A stretch of 64,000 nt of DNA, taken from positions 124,001-188,000 of the forward strand of contig NZ_MBTA01000023.1 of assembly GCF_003609575.1 (NCBI RefSeq), written 5' to 3'. This document shows positions 54,252 to 62,843 of the stretch, piece after piece. Under the pieces are notes generated by a model. That model was not told the origin of the DNA. It searched no databases and was given only the letters and a program-made list of their open reading frames with translations. The DNA is from Pelobium manganitolerans. Lineage in GTDB: Bacteria > Bacteroidota > Bacteroidia > Sphingobacteriales > Sphingobacteriaceae. Both the position numbers and the translations under genes were made by a program. Position 1 is the first letter of the stretch, and each line of letters opens with the position of its first letter.

Positions 54252-54677
54252 ATGAAACCCGAACTAACTGCTTACATCGCCGAGAACAAAATAGCCACCT
54301 TGTGTTGTATAGATTTAAACGGCAAGCCATATTGTTTTAATTGTTTTTATGTTTTTGAGCCGGCGCACAAATTATTGTTGTTTAAATCTTCCGAGCAGAG
54401 TTTCCACTCGCAATCATTGAAGCTTAATGCAGAAGTGTCCGGTACAATTTTGCCACAGAAAATGAACTTTATGGCTATGAAGGGCTTACAGTTTACCGGC
54501 GAAGTATTGTATGGCAGTTTTCCGGAAGGTTTTTTGCCCAGCAACTATTACCATAAGCAAAACCCTTTGGCTTTGGCTAAAGCTGGCGAGGTTTGGTGCA
54601 TCCAATTAAAAACCGCAAAGATGACCGATAGCACGCGCGTTTTTGGTGAGAAGTTGGTTTGGGAGAAAGCGGGCTGA
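54252..54677 (+). CDS. Pyridoxamine 5'-phosphate oxidase-like flavin-binding protein
   Basis: 141 aa. Split-barrel fold with IATLCCIDLNGKPYCFNCFYVFEP, SQSLKLNAEVSGTI and the LQFTGEV strand, as in PNPOx/HugZ-type proteins, which bind FMN or haem-breakdown products. Not specific enough to assign. 94 bp downstream of the CoA-transferase; it may be a separate unit because a palindrome lies between them. Confidence 0.75.
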   Translation: MKPELTAYIAENKIATLCCIDLNGKPYCFNCFYVFEPAHKLLLFKSSEQSFHSQSLKLNAEVSGTILPQKMNFMAMKGLQFTGEVLYGSFPEGFLPSNYYHKQNPLALAKAGEVWCIQLKTAKMTDSTRVFGEKLVWEKAG

Positions 54678-54790
54678 GTTTGTAGGCCTGTTGCTTAGAA
54701 TTTGTGTCTGTTGCAGCTTAATATTGACAAAAATCATTTGTTTACACCTTCTAAAACAGCACTTTTGCGTTTTAAAACGTATTCTTATAA

Positions 54791-55147
54791 ATGCTTATTT
54801 ACAAACAATTTACTTTTGATGCTGCGCATTTTTTGCCCAACGTTTCCGAAACACATAAATGCCGTAAAATTCACGGGCATACTTATCATTTAACGCTGTT
54901 TTTTGAAGGCGAAGTTTCAGCAGAATACGGTTGGGTGATTGATTTTGCTGATATAAAAAAACACGTAAACCCAATAGTGAAAAGTTTGGACCATCATTTT
55001 TTGAACGAAATTGAAGGTTTAGAAAATCCCACCTCAGAAGTAATCTGTATGTGGCTGTGGAACAAAATAAAACCGCTAATCCCAGAACTTTGCCGTATCG
55101 AATTGAAAGAAACCCCAACATCCGGAGCGGTATATTCGGGTAAATAG
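54791..55147 (+). CDS. queD: 6-carboxytetrahydropterin synthase
   Basis: 118 aa, standard for the short QueD family. Zinc ligands: His in FDAAHFLPN and the HGH pair in CRKIHGHTYH; catalytic Cys in HKCRKIHG and the DHH motif in LDHHFLNEI, with Glu in PTSEVICMWLW. It makes the queuosine precursor CPH4 from dihydroneopterin triphosphate. The other queuosine genes (queC, queE) are not in the window. Confidence 0.94.
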   Translation: MLIYKQFTFDAAHFLPNVSETHKCRKIHGHTYHLTLFFEGEVSAEYGWVIDFADIKKHVNPIVKSLDHHFLNEIEGLENPTSEVICMWLWNKIKPLIPELCRIELKETPTSGAVYSGK

Positions 55148-55237
55148 CATTGCTTAAAAGGCCCGCAGAAACACCACCGCCTAAAATATAAAGGCTACCA
55201 AACTAAATTGTTAAATTTGCCGCCTTAAATAGAAATT

Positions 55238-56635
55238 TTGAGAGAAGCCAAGATATTAGAGTCCCTCACGGTGCATGATATTGCCGAGGAAGGAAAAGGG
55301 GTTGCACGTGCAGAAGATTTAGTGGTTTTTATAGACAAAGCCATTCCGGGGGATGTGGTGGATGCCGCCGTGTTTAAGAAAAAGAAACGATTTGCCGAAG
55401 CGAAAATTGCCAGGGTAATTAGTCCGTCGACAGAAAGGGTAGAGCCCTTTTGCCAGCATTTTGGCGTTTGCGGTGGCTGTAAATGGCAGCACATGGATTA
55501 TACCGCGCAATTAAAATACAAGCAAAAATCTGTTTTGGATGTATTGCAGCGTGTTGGAGGCCTAACGGTTGACCATGCAGAAGCCATTTTACCAGCGCCA
55601 ACAGATAAATATTACCGCAATAAACTGGAGTACACCTTTTCTAACAAACGTTGGCTTACCAGCGCAGATGATATCATCAGCGATGAAAAAGAGATGAACG
55701 CTTTAGGTTTCCACGTGCCTTTGCGCTTTGATAAAATTTTAAAGATAGACCACTGTTACCTGCAAGCCGACCCATCTAACGCCATCCGCAATGCGGTAGC
55801 GCAATTTGCGGTAGATAACAACATTTCTTTTTACGATTTACGTGCGCATGAAGGTGCGTTGCGCAACTTGGTTATCCGCACTAGCTCTACCGGCGAGCTA
55901 ATGGTTATTGTGATTTTTGCCTATCCAGAAGAAGATCAGATTACAGAAGTGATGGATTTTGTGCAGTCGCAATTCCCGGAAATTACCTCCCTGCTTTACA
56001 TCGTTAACCAAAAGAAAAATGATACGTTTTTTGATCAGGAAGTGATGTGTTATAAGGGTAGGCCTTATATTGAGGAAGAGATGGAAGGGTTGAAATTCCG
56101 CATTGGTCCAAAGTCTTTTTACCAAACTAATTCGCAACAGGCTTATGCGCTTTACCAAATCACGCGCGATTTTGCAGGTTTAAATGGGGATGAGCTGGTT
56201 TACGATTTGTACACCGGTACTGGAACCATCGCCAATTTTGTGGCAAAAAAGGCGAAGAAAGTGGTGGGTGTAGAGTATGTTCCAGATGCGATTGAGGATG
56301 CCAAAGTAAACTCGCAGGTAAACGGTTTAAACAATACCGTTTTTTATGCCGGCGATATGAAAGATATTTTAAACGCCGAATTTATTGCTGCTAACGGCAA
56401 ACCCGATGTGGTGATTACAGATCCGCCACGCGCCGGGATGCACCCCGATGTGGTCGCGCGCTTATTGGAAATGGAAGCCGATAAAATTGTTTACGTAAGC
56501 TGTAACGCGGCTACGCAAGCGAGAGATTTGGCGGTGTTGAAAGAAAAATACGACCTTGCGAGGATAAAGCCGGTAGATATGTTTCCGCATACGCAGCATG
56601 TAGAGAACGTGGTTTTGCTAAAATTGAGAAAATGA
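55238..56635 (+). CDS. rlmD: 23S rRNA (uracil-C5)-methyltransferase, RlmD-type
   Basis: 465 aa, with the start at TTG 55238 (no ATG is close; an in-frame TAA lies 12 nt upstream). N-terminal TRAM domain (about 1-65), then the Fe-S cysteines FCQHFGVCGGCKW, then a SAM-dependent methyltransferase domain with LYTGTGTIANF and the catalytic ITDPPRAGMHP and SCNAATQARDL motifs (Cys nucleophile in VSCN). It methylates U1939 of 23S rRNA in E. coli. The stop overlaps the next start (ATGA). Confidence 0.93.
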   Translation: MREAKILESLTVHDIAEEGKGVARAEDLVVFIDKAIPGDVVDAAVFKKKKRFAEAKIARVISPSTERVEPFCQHFGVCGGCKWQHMDYTAQLKYKQKSVLDVLQRVGGLTVDHAEAILPAPTDKYYRNKLEYTFSNKRWLTSADDIISDEKEMNALGFHVPLRFDKILKIDHCYLQADPSNAIRNAVAQFAVDNNISFYDLRAHEGALRNLVIRTSSTGELMVIVIFAYPEEDQITEVMDFVQSQFPEITSLLYIVNQKKNDTFFDQEVMCYKGRPYIEEEMEGLKFRIGPKSFYQTNSQQAYALYQITRDFAGLNGDELVYDLYTGTGTIANFVAKKAKKVVGVEYVPDAIEDAKVNSQVNGLNNTVFYAGDMKDILNAEFIAANGKPDVVITDPPRAGMHPDVVARLLEMEADKIVYVSCNAATQARDLAVLKEKYDLARIKPVDMFPHTQHVENVVLLKLRK

Positions 56636-57030
56636 ATCCAGAAGAGTTATTAGGGCAAAATGACGGACAGCAACAAGCCCCGAAAGAAAGTCCATTGGTT
56701 AGTTTAAAGAAGGATTTAGAGTTTTATAAGGAGACTTTGCGCGAGGTAGCGATAGAAATTATGGTCGAAGGTTTATCTGCCTATCCTATTTTTATTGCGC
56801 ACCAACATGAAGTCAATTTGGGCGAAGTCATCCTCGATAGCAACGAATTAAATACGGCCTGGACGGTACAGGTTTCCACTTTAGAGGAGTTTGTAGAAAA
56901 AGGCATCATCCAAGCCGATAAAAAAGACCATTTTACCACAAACTATAAAGCTGCCGAAGATTTTATGTGTGTATTTGTGGTTGTACCGGAAGGGGCAAAC
57001 TTTGTTTTTTATCCCTACCATAACGTTTAG
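56632..57030 (+). CDS. Conserved Bacteroidota protein of unknown function, coupled to rlmD
   Basis: 132 aa. The start ATG overlaps the rlmD stop (ATGA), so translation is coupled. No signal peptide or membrane helix; an N-terminal Gln-rich acidic segment (about 1-25) is followed by an alpha/beta region (LREVAIEIMVEGLSAYPIFIAH, about 38-60). I do not recognise a catalytic motif. Position suggests a helper or bystander of rRNA modification (inference). Confidence 0.7.
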   Translation: MNPEELLGQNDGQQQAPKESPLVSLKKDLEFYKETLREVAIEIMVEGLSAYPIFIAHQHEVNLGEVILDSNELNTAWTVQVSTLEEFVEKGIIQADKKDHFTTNYKAAEDFMCVFVVVPEGANFVFYPYHNV

Positions 57031-57079
57031 ATAATTCCCACAACGCTTTTAAATAAATTAATAAAGGTGTTTACCATAA

Positions 57080-57109
57080 AAAAGTCTCGGTGTTTTTGCC
57101 GAGACTTTT
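57080..57109. terminator. Bidirectional terminator between rlmD operon and purF paralog
   Basis: AAAAGTCTCGG pairs with CCGAGACTTTT around TGTTTTTG; A and T runs on both sides suit the two converging genes. Confidence 0.85.
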
Positions 57110-57153
57110 ATGTTTGATAAGCTTTCTACAGCTTTTAAATTTTTCCTTTTAAA

Positions 57154-59058
57154 TTATAGGTACGCTCTCGCGTTATTACCCTCCATCCAGTTCATAAAAG
57201 CGCGGTTAACCACTTTATTGCCGCCTGGGGTAGGGTAGTCGCCAGAAAAATACCAGTCGCCTAAATGGTTAGGGCAAGCTTCATGTAAATTTTCAATACT
57301 TTGGTAAATCACTTCTACTTTAGCGCCTAAATTTTTAGGTGTAATAATCTCCGCTATTTTTGCTGATATTTCTTCATTGCTGAAAGACGCATAAATTTCT
57401 TTTACGTGATTAATTACTTCCTCTTTTGGTGCAAACTCTTGTGCTTTACATTTTTGATAAACATCGGTAATTAACTGCTCTTGGCCACGCTCTTTCAATA
57501 GTAAAATAGCCGCTTCAAAAGCTACAAATTCGCCCATGCGGCTCATGTCTATACCGTAACAATCTGGGTAACGTATTTGTGGCGCAGAAGATACGATGAT
57601 AATTTTTACCGGTCCCAAACGATCGAAAATGCGCAGGATGCTTTGCTTTAAGGTAGTGCCACGTACTATCGAATCGTCCAACGCTACGATGGTATCTACA
57701 TCACGTTTTACCAAGCCATAAGTGGTGTCGTAAACATGCGAAACCATGTCGCTACGCTCGGCATCTTGGGTAATAAAAGTGCGCATTTTAACGTCTTTTA
57801 TCGCCAGTTTTTCTACACGCGGGGTTACACGTAAAATACGGTCCAGTTCTTCATCTGTCAAATTATCCCGGCTGTGTATCAAAGCATCGCGTTGGGTTTT
57901 TACGGTATAACGGTGCAAGCCCTCAACCAAACCGTAAAAAGCAACCTCGGCGGTATTTGGGATGTAAGAAAACACGGTATGCTCAATATCGTGCTCAACG
58001 GCATCTAAAATCGCCGGTGTTAACAAGTTGCCCAGCTGTTTGCGTTCTTGGTAAATATCGGCATCGCTTCCGCGCGAGAAATAAATGCGTTCAAAAGAAC
58101 AGGCCTTTTTCTCTACCGGTTCTCTAAACATCTCCTCTCTAATGCTGCCATCTTTTTTGATAATCATGGCGTGGCCCGGTTTAATTTCTTTAACCTGACC
58201 AATTTTGATGTTGAAAGCAGTTTGCAAAGCCGGACGTTCTGATGCAGCCACAAAAATTTCATCATCCTGATAATAAAAAGCCGGACGTATACCAGCCGGA
58301 TCGCGCATCACAAAAGCATCGCCATGGCCAAAAATACCGGCAATGGTATAGCCACCGTCCCAAGTTTTTGCCGATTTTTTTAGGATGCGGGCAACATCCA
58401 TGTGTGCGGCAATTAACTGCGAGATCTCGACGTTATCATAACCTTCTCTCTTAAATTTATCAAACAGGTACTGGTTTTCATCATCTAAAAAGTGACCTAT
58501 TTTCTCTAACACGGTAACCGTATCTGCACGCTCTTTGGGATGCTGGCCCAAATCATAAAGCTGCTGCAAAAGTTCGTCAACATTGGTCATGTTAAAGTTG
58601 CCCGCAATAACTAAGTTCCGTGTTTTCCAGTTGTTTTGGCGTAAAAAGGGATGGCATGCTTCTACACTGTTTTTGCCGTGTGTGCCATAACGCAAATGGC
58701 CTAATAGCACTTCGCCTGTAAAACTTACGTTTTCTTTAAGCCATTGGGCATTTTTCAACAGTTCTGGATCTTGCTTGCCTACCGCCGCAAACTTTTTGGT
58801 AACGTATGAAAAAATATCCTGAACGGCATTTTTTTCCATCGAGCGGTACCGGCTAATGTAGCGGTTTCCAGGTTTAATGTCTAGTTTTATGGTAGCAATA
58901 CCGGCGCCATCTTGGCCGCGGTTATGCTGTTTTTCCATCAGCAAATACAGCTTGTTTAGGCCGTAAAGTGATGTTCCATATTTTTCCTGATAATATTCGA
59001 GAGGTTTTAACAGTCGGATGAATGCGATACCGCACTCGTGTTTGATTTGTTCGCTCAT
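57154..59058 (-). CDS. Long-form amidophosphoribosyltransferase paralog (PurF-like)
   Basis: 634 aa against about 505 in E. coli PurF. The Ntn glutaminase domain begins KHECGIAF, with the candidate nucleophile Cys9 after an 8-residue leader that may be removed; RHRGQDG-like glutaminase motif (KQHNRGQDGAGI) and LGHLRYGTHG are present. The PRPP site VVALDDSIVRGTTLK (VDDSIVRGTT type) is intact. Extra material lies in an insertion around residues 170-230 and a C-terminal extension (about 560-634). It may be a second PurF with a different role, common in Bacteroidota. Confidence 0.85.
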   Translation of the reverse strand: MSEQIKHECGIAFIRLLKPLEYYQEKYGTSLYGLNKLYLLMEKQHNRGQDGAGIATIKLDIKPGNRYISRYRSMEKNAVQDIFSYVTKKFAAVGKQDPELLKNAQWLKENVSFTGEVLLGHLRYGTHGKNSVEACHPFLRQNNWKTRNLVIAGNFNMTNVDELLQQLYDLGQHPKERADTVTVLEKIGHFLDDENQYLFDKFKREGYDNVEISQLIAAHMDVARILKKSAKTWDGGYTIAGIFGHGDAFVMRDPAGIRPAFYYQDDEIFVAASERPALQTAFNIKIGQVKEIKPGHAMIIKKDGSIREEMFREPVEKKACSFERIYFSRGSDADIYQERKQLGNLLTPAILDAVEHDIEHTVFSYIPNTAEVAFYGLVEGLHRYTVKTQRDALIHSRDNLTDEELDRILRVTPRVEKLAIKDVKMRTFITQDAERSDMVSHVYDTTYGLVKRDVDTIVALDDSIVRGTTLKQSILRIFDRLGPVKIIIVSSAPQIRYPDCYGIDMSRMGEFVAFEAAILLLKERGQEQLITDVYQKCKAQEFAPKEEVINHVKEIYASFSNEEISAKIAEIITPKNLGAKVEVIYQSIENLHEACPNHLGDWYFSGDYPTPGGNKVVNRAFMNWMEGNNARAYL

Positions 59059-59382
59059 TTAATGCGTTTCCAATGAAGCTCACAAAATTAAGACTTTCTT
59101 CGCTTTTGTGAAATTTAAAAACGTCATCTTGATAACATTTCTGCAACATCTTTTTAAAAGATTGGAATTGATTTGTTTACAAGTTTTTCCAGTTGCTGAT
59201 ATTAAACGGAGCAATCAGTTTTTTCCCGAGGTAAACGTGTAAATGCTTAGCTTTTTAAAAAATGCACCAAATATTATACAATGCTGGCTTGGCCAAAATT
59301 GCGCTCAGCGGTTCTATTTGGCGTTTTTTAGCTAATGGTCTTTTTATTGTAAGTGCTAGCATCAAACAAATCTTATAAAAAC
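59059..59382. other. 324-bp gene-free spacer between purF paralog and lipoprotein genes
   Basis: A divergent promoter region. A TAATTTTG -7 match on the minus strand lies at 59083-59090, 24 nt upstream of the purF-paralog start, without a good -33 TTG. The centre is A/T rich; no hairpin or open frame of note was found. Confidence 0.4.
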
Positions 59383-59808
59383 ATGGAAACTGTAAAAATA
59401 ACTAAAGGACTAGTTTTATTGGCCTTACCGGCCTTGGTAACAACGGCTTGTAGCCATAGCGATGCTAAGTATAAAAATTTGCAAACCGGTGAAAAGGTTT
59501 ACATCATCAAGTCAGAATCTGGACAAGCTATTGATAGCGTAAGTGGCAAACCGGTAGAATTTTACGTGGATTTAGATACCAAAGACACCATTTACGGTGA
59601 AACAGGTGAGGTGGTAAACAACAAAATTGTGAAAACTGCCGATAACGTTTACAAATTGGATGAAAGTAAATTTAAATCTGATGTAGAAAAGCTTTTGGAA
59701 AGCGGTGAAGACGTGAAAGTGAAACGCGACGGCGACGAGCTGAAAATAAAAACCGACGACAAGAAAATTAAAATTGAAGACGGGGAAACTAAGGTGAAAG
59801 ATAGATAG
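59383..59808 (+). CDS. Repeat-tailed secreted protein/lipoprotein, paralog of the next gene
   Basis: 141 aa from the ATG at 59383 (METVKITKGLVLLALPALVTTACSH); an upstream start at 59353 is rejected. A signal with Cys near residue 23 (VTTAC, a weak lipobox). Residues ~28-105 contain a conserved core (TGEKVYIIKSESGQAIDSVSGKPVEFYVDLDTKDTIYGETGEVVN) shared with the next gene. The tail is a Lys/Asp repeat: VKVKRDGDELKIKTDDKKIKIEDGETKVKDR. Function unknown. Confidence 0.75.
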   Translation: METVKITKGLVLLALPALVTTACSHSDAKYKNLQTGEKVYIIKSESGQAIDSVSGKPVEFYVDLDTKDTIYGETGEVVNNKIVKTADNVYKLDESKFKSDVEKLLESGEDVKVKRDGDELKIKTDDKKIKIEDGETKVKDR

Positions 59809-59851
59809 GCTATAAAGCAAAAATTAAAACTGAAATTCAATAACTGTAGAG

Positions 59852-60388
59852 ATGAAAAAGATATTTTTAGGTATGGCAACGGTAGCTTTGTTAGCTACGG
59901 CCTGCAACAATAACAAAAATGCGGAAGAAAACGCGGATACTATGGCGCATGACCATGATGCTATGACTAGCATGGATAAACCAGAGGTACGCGAGGGCGA
60001 ATATGTGAACTTGGCATCTGGCGAAAAAGTAAATATTGTGCGCGATCCGGAAACGGGAATTGCGGTGGATAGCAAAACGCAACTGCCGGTAGAATTTTAT
60101 TATGATCCGGTGAGTTTAGACACCATGTACCAAAATGGAATGGTGGTAAACTCGATGCTGATTAAAGAAAAAGAAGGAAAATACCGCCTTAACGATACCA
60201 AAATCAAGATCGATGGTGATGAGATTAAGGTGAAAACCGATTCGTCAAAACTAAAAATTGACGGTGATGAAATGAAAATGAAATCACCGGATAGCAAAAT
60301 GAAAGTTGACGGCGAAGATGGTAAACTAAAAACCGACGACACCAAAATTAAGGTGGAAGATGGCGAAACAAAAGTAAAATCGAGATAA
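59852..60388 (+). CDS. Repeat-tailed lipoprotein, longer paralog
   Basis: 178 aa with a good lipoprotein signal (MKKIFLGMATVALLATAC, Cys18). The core (about 48-112) matches its neighbour: SGEKVNIVRDPETGIAVDSKTQLPVEFYYD. A His/Asp-rich stretch (MAHDHDAMTSMDK) follows the lipobox. The tail (about 115-178) repeats a Lys-x-Lys-x-Asp-Gly-Asp pattern four to five times, ending KIKVEDGETKVKSR. Expanded relative to the first gene. Tandem duplication within one operon (43-bp gap). Function unknown; the charged alternating tail may bind a surface or a metal (inference). Confidence 0.75.
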   Translation: MKKIFLGMATVALLATACNNNKNAEENADTMAHDHDAMTSMDKPEVREGEYVNLASGEKVNIVRDPETGIAVDSKTQLPVEFYYDPVSLDTMYQNGMVVNSMLIKEKEGKYRLNDTKIKIDGDEIKVKTDSSKLKIDGDEMKMKSPDSKMKVDGEDGKLKTDDTKIKVEDGETKVKSR

Positions 60389-60390
60389 GA

Positions 60391-60447
60391 AATTGAACAT
60401 TAGCTTTCATGTTCAATTTAAACAGCTGGCACATGCCGGCTGTTTTT
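60391..60447 (+). terminator. Tandem hairpins after the lipoprotein pair
   Basis: Hairpin 1: AATTGAACAT/ATGTTCAATT (60391-60418, 10-bp perfect stem, 8-nt loop). Hairpin 2: AACAGCTGGC/GCCGGCTGTT (60421-60444, one mismatch) followed by TTTTTGTT. The second is the better terminator. Confidence 0.75.
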
Positions 60448-60501
60448 GTTAAATGCCCTTGGTATATTTCTTGCAACATTGCGGAAAAAAAACCGAAAAA
60501 C

Positions 60502-62022
60502 ATGTCTGTAATTGGAGAATTGATAAAGAAAGCCATTGATGTTACCGGCTTTATTAAAGGCGAGGCTAAGCCTGTGAAAGAGCAAGAGTTGGTATTGCGC
60601 CAGCTGTTGGAAAGCGCCAAACTAACAGCCTTTGGAAAAAAATATAATTTTACGAAAAACCTGTCCTTGGCTTCGCCATTGGCCGCTTTTCAGCACGCAG
60701 TGCCTGTTCATGATTATGATAAAATGTTTGAAGATTGGTGGCACTACCTGTTGGAAGGCCATCAGAACGTGACTTGGCCGGGCGGACAAAAATATTTTGC
60801 CCTTAGCAGCGGCACTACCAGCAATAGCAAATACATCCCGGTAACGGATGATATGCTGGAAGCCATCCGCAAGGCAGGGATTAAACAAGTTTTAAGTTTA
60901 AAGAATTTTGAGCTTCCGGGAGATTTTTTTGAGAAGCAGATTATGATGTTGGGCAGCAGCACCAAGCTTATCAAAAAAAACGACCATGAAGAGGGCGAAA
61001 TTAGTGGAATATCCGCAGCAAACATCCCAACTTGGTTTCGCGCGTTTTACAAGCCGGGCGAAGAAATTGCCAGCATAAAAGATTGGGATGCCAAGTTAGA
61101 GCGGATTGTTGAAGAGGCTCCAAAGTGGGATATCGGTAGCTTATCCGGCATTCCGTCGTGGGTAGAGATGATGCTGAAAGCCATCGTTGAGCACTATAAG
61201 CTCAAGAGCATTCATGAAATTTGGCCAAACCTGCAAGTGTACACCAGCGGAGGCGTAGCTTTTGAGCCTTACCGTCAGAGTTTTGAAAAGTTGCTGGCAA
61301 AGCCAATGATTTATATCGATACCTACTTAGCGTCGGAAGGATATTTAGCCACTCAAACTCGTCCGGGCACTACGTCAATGGCATTAAATACGGATAACGG
61401 AATTTTCTTTGAGTTTGTACCTTTTGTAGAGGAGAACATGGATGATGAAGGCCGTGTAAAACAAAACGCAAAGGTTTTGGCTTTAGCCGATGTAGAAGAA
61501 AATGTGGAGTACGTGTTGCTGATTAGTACGGTGGCTGGCGCTTGGCGCTATATGATTGGCGATACCGTAATGTTTACGGACAAAGAAAAGGCGGAAATCA
61601 GAATTTCTGGACGCACCAAACACTATTTAAACGTGGTGGGTTCGCAACTATCCGTTCACCAGATGAACCAAGCGCTAGAACATTTAGCAGAAAAATACGG
61701 GGCAGTGATTAAAGAATTTATGGTGGCAGCCATCCATCGGGGCGATGAGTACATCCATAAATGGCTAATTGGTGCAGCTATTCATCCGCAAAAGCAAAAT
61801 GAATTTGCTAAAGATTTAGACGCCTTTTTAGCCGAACACAACAAAAATTATAAAGTTGCGCGTAGCAAAGCTTTAAAAGACGTGGAGGTAGAGTTTTTTC
61901 CGGTTTCGCATTTTTATGCTTGGAGCGAGGATAAAAAGAACTTAGGAGGGCAAGCCAAAATTCCGCGTGTATTAAAAGAAGAAGACTTTTTGCAGGTGCA
62001 AGATTATCTGCGAAAGCTTTAA
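60502..62022 (+). CDS. GH3-family acyl-adenylating enzyme (auxin-responsive promoter family)
   Basis: 506 aa from the ATG at 60502 (MSVIGELIKKAIDVTGF); a longer frame from 60409 reads through the terminator and is rejected. GH3 fold with the ATP-binding SSGTTSNSKYIPVTDD (about residues 110-125), YTSGGVAFEPYRQSFEKLL and the C-terminal hinge TKHYLNVVGSQLSV. Plant GH3 enzymes join amino acids to auxin or jasmonate through acyl-AMP; bacterial members have unknown substrates. Convergent with the zinc-protease gene, overlapping by 4 bp. Confidence 0.88.
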   Translation: MSVIGELIKKAIDVTGFIKGEAKPVKEQELVLRQLLESAKLTAFGKKYNFTKNLSLASPLAAFQHAVPVHDYDKMFEDWWHYLLEGHQNVTWPGGQKYFALSSGTTSNSKYIPVTDDMLEAIRKAGIKQVLSLKNFELPGDFFEKQIMMLGSSTKLIKKNDHEEGEISGISAANIPTWFRAFYKPGEEIASIKDWDAKLERIVEEAPKWDIGSLSGIPSWVEMMLKAIVEHYKLKSIHEIWPNLQVYTSGGVAFEPYRQSFEKLLAKPMIYIDTYLASEGYLATQTRPGTTSMALNTDNGIFFEFVPFVEENMDDEGRVKQNAKVLALADVEENVEYVLLISTVAGAWRYMIGDTVMFTDKEKAEIRISGRTKHYLNVVGSQLSVHQMNQALEHLAEKYGAVIKEFMVAAIHRGDEYIHKWLIGAAIHPQKQNEFAKDLDAFLAEHNKNYKVARSKALKDVEVEFFPVSHFYAWSEDKKNLGGQAKIPRVLKEEDFLQVQDYLRKL

Positions 62023-62669
62023 AAAGACTTATCCAAAGTTTTCGCTTCTTCAAGTTTTCTAACTTGTTCTACAATATCGTCTGGCGAAAGATATAAGCGT
62101 GCAATACGGGCTTTATATTTTTCGGGCAAATCAGTTTGGTCTAAAATAAATCGTTTGGTATCAATAATATAGGCTCCCAAGCCATGGTTTACTGCAAAGG
62201 TATCTGCCACGCGCTCGGCTTTTTGGATATATTTTTCGGAAAAAAGGTAGCCAACGCCGAAGCCTAACATTCCTACAAGATTACGCTGACGGTAATCCAT
62301 TACGTGGCCAAGCTCGTGTCCAATCCACCCGATCATAATATTTTGCGGTAGCTGGTGGATGGGCGTTGCCGAGTGCGTTAGTTTAAACATTGCGCTGATG
62401 TTGATTTGATAGGCGCGTTTTTTCCGTTTCTTTAAAATTGTTGCAAACTTAGGCTGTGCCTGCATCACAGATTTTTTGATGTTTTGTTTAAACACAAAAT
62501 CGATTTCGGCATCTTTCAGTTCGGGATAGTGCGAGAGAGCAATTAATGCGCTTTCTTCAATTACTTTCGGTATTTTTTTATGTTGCGCAAAAGATTTAAT
62601 GTTGGTATCTGCTAAAAAATTGGCTGTGTTGTTCGTCATCATAAAAAGAAATAAAATAATTGTGTACAT
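62019..62669 (-). CDS. Zinc metallopeptidase-like protein (HExxH, M48-type)
   Basis: 216 aa if the ATG at 62669 is used; ATGs at 62642 and 62639 are alternatives. The motif GHELGH (residues 117-122) and a downstream Glu/Asp in AERVADTFAV (about 152-156) form the zinc-binding pattern of gluzincin proteases. One N-terminal hydrophobic stretch is present only in the longest form. A mid-chain hydrophobic stretch (MLGFGVGYLF, 134-143) could insert into membrane. Its role is unknown. Its stop region overlaps the GH3 gene by 4 bp tail to tail. Confidence 0.7.
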   Translation of the reverse strand: MYTIILFLFMMTNNTANFLADTNIKSFAQHKKIPKVIEESALIALSHYPELKDAEIDFVFKQNIKKSVMQAQPKFATILKKRKKRAYQINISAMFKLTHSATPIHQLPQNIMIGWIGHELGHVMDYRQRNLVGMLGFGVGYLFSEKYIQKAERVADTFAVNHGLGAYIIDTKRFILDQTDLPEKYKARIARLYLSPDDIVEQVRKLEEAKTLDKSF

Positions 62670-62700
62670 GGTCGCTAGTGCCGTTTATAGCTCGGCTTTG

Positions 62701-62745
62701 CTAAACAAAACATCATCCGTGCCACTAAACAAAATGGCATCCGCA
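62701..62745. repeat. 21-nt imperfect direct repeat upstream of prfC
   Basis: CTAAACAAAACATCATCCGTG (62701-62721) and CTAAACAAAATGGCATCCGCA (62725-62745) differ at five positions and are spaced by 3 nt. It lies in the divergent spacer and overlaps no coding sequence. Confidence 0.6.
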
Positions 62746-62773
62746 CTTCAATCATCGGCTAAATTATTTCTGT

Positions 62774-62781
62774 TATATTTG
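62774..62781 (+). promoter_or_regulatory. -7 element of the prfC promoter
   Basis: TATATTTG (exact TAnnTTTG), 62 nt upstream of the prfC ATG. No TTG at -33 was found. Confidence 0.5.
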
Positions 62782-62843
62782 CGCAATTTTTAAGCACCTC
62801 TCTTTCAAGCGGGTTTCTAATCGCGCAAAGCGTAAAACAATTT

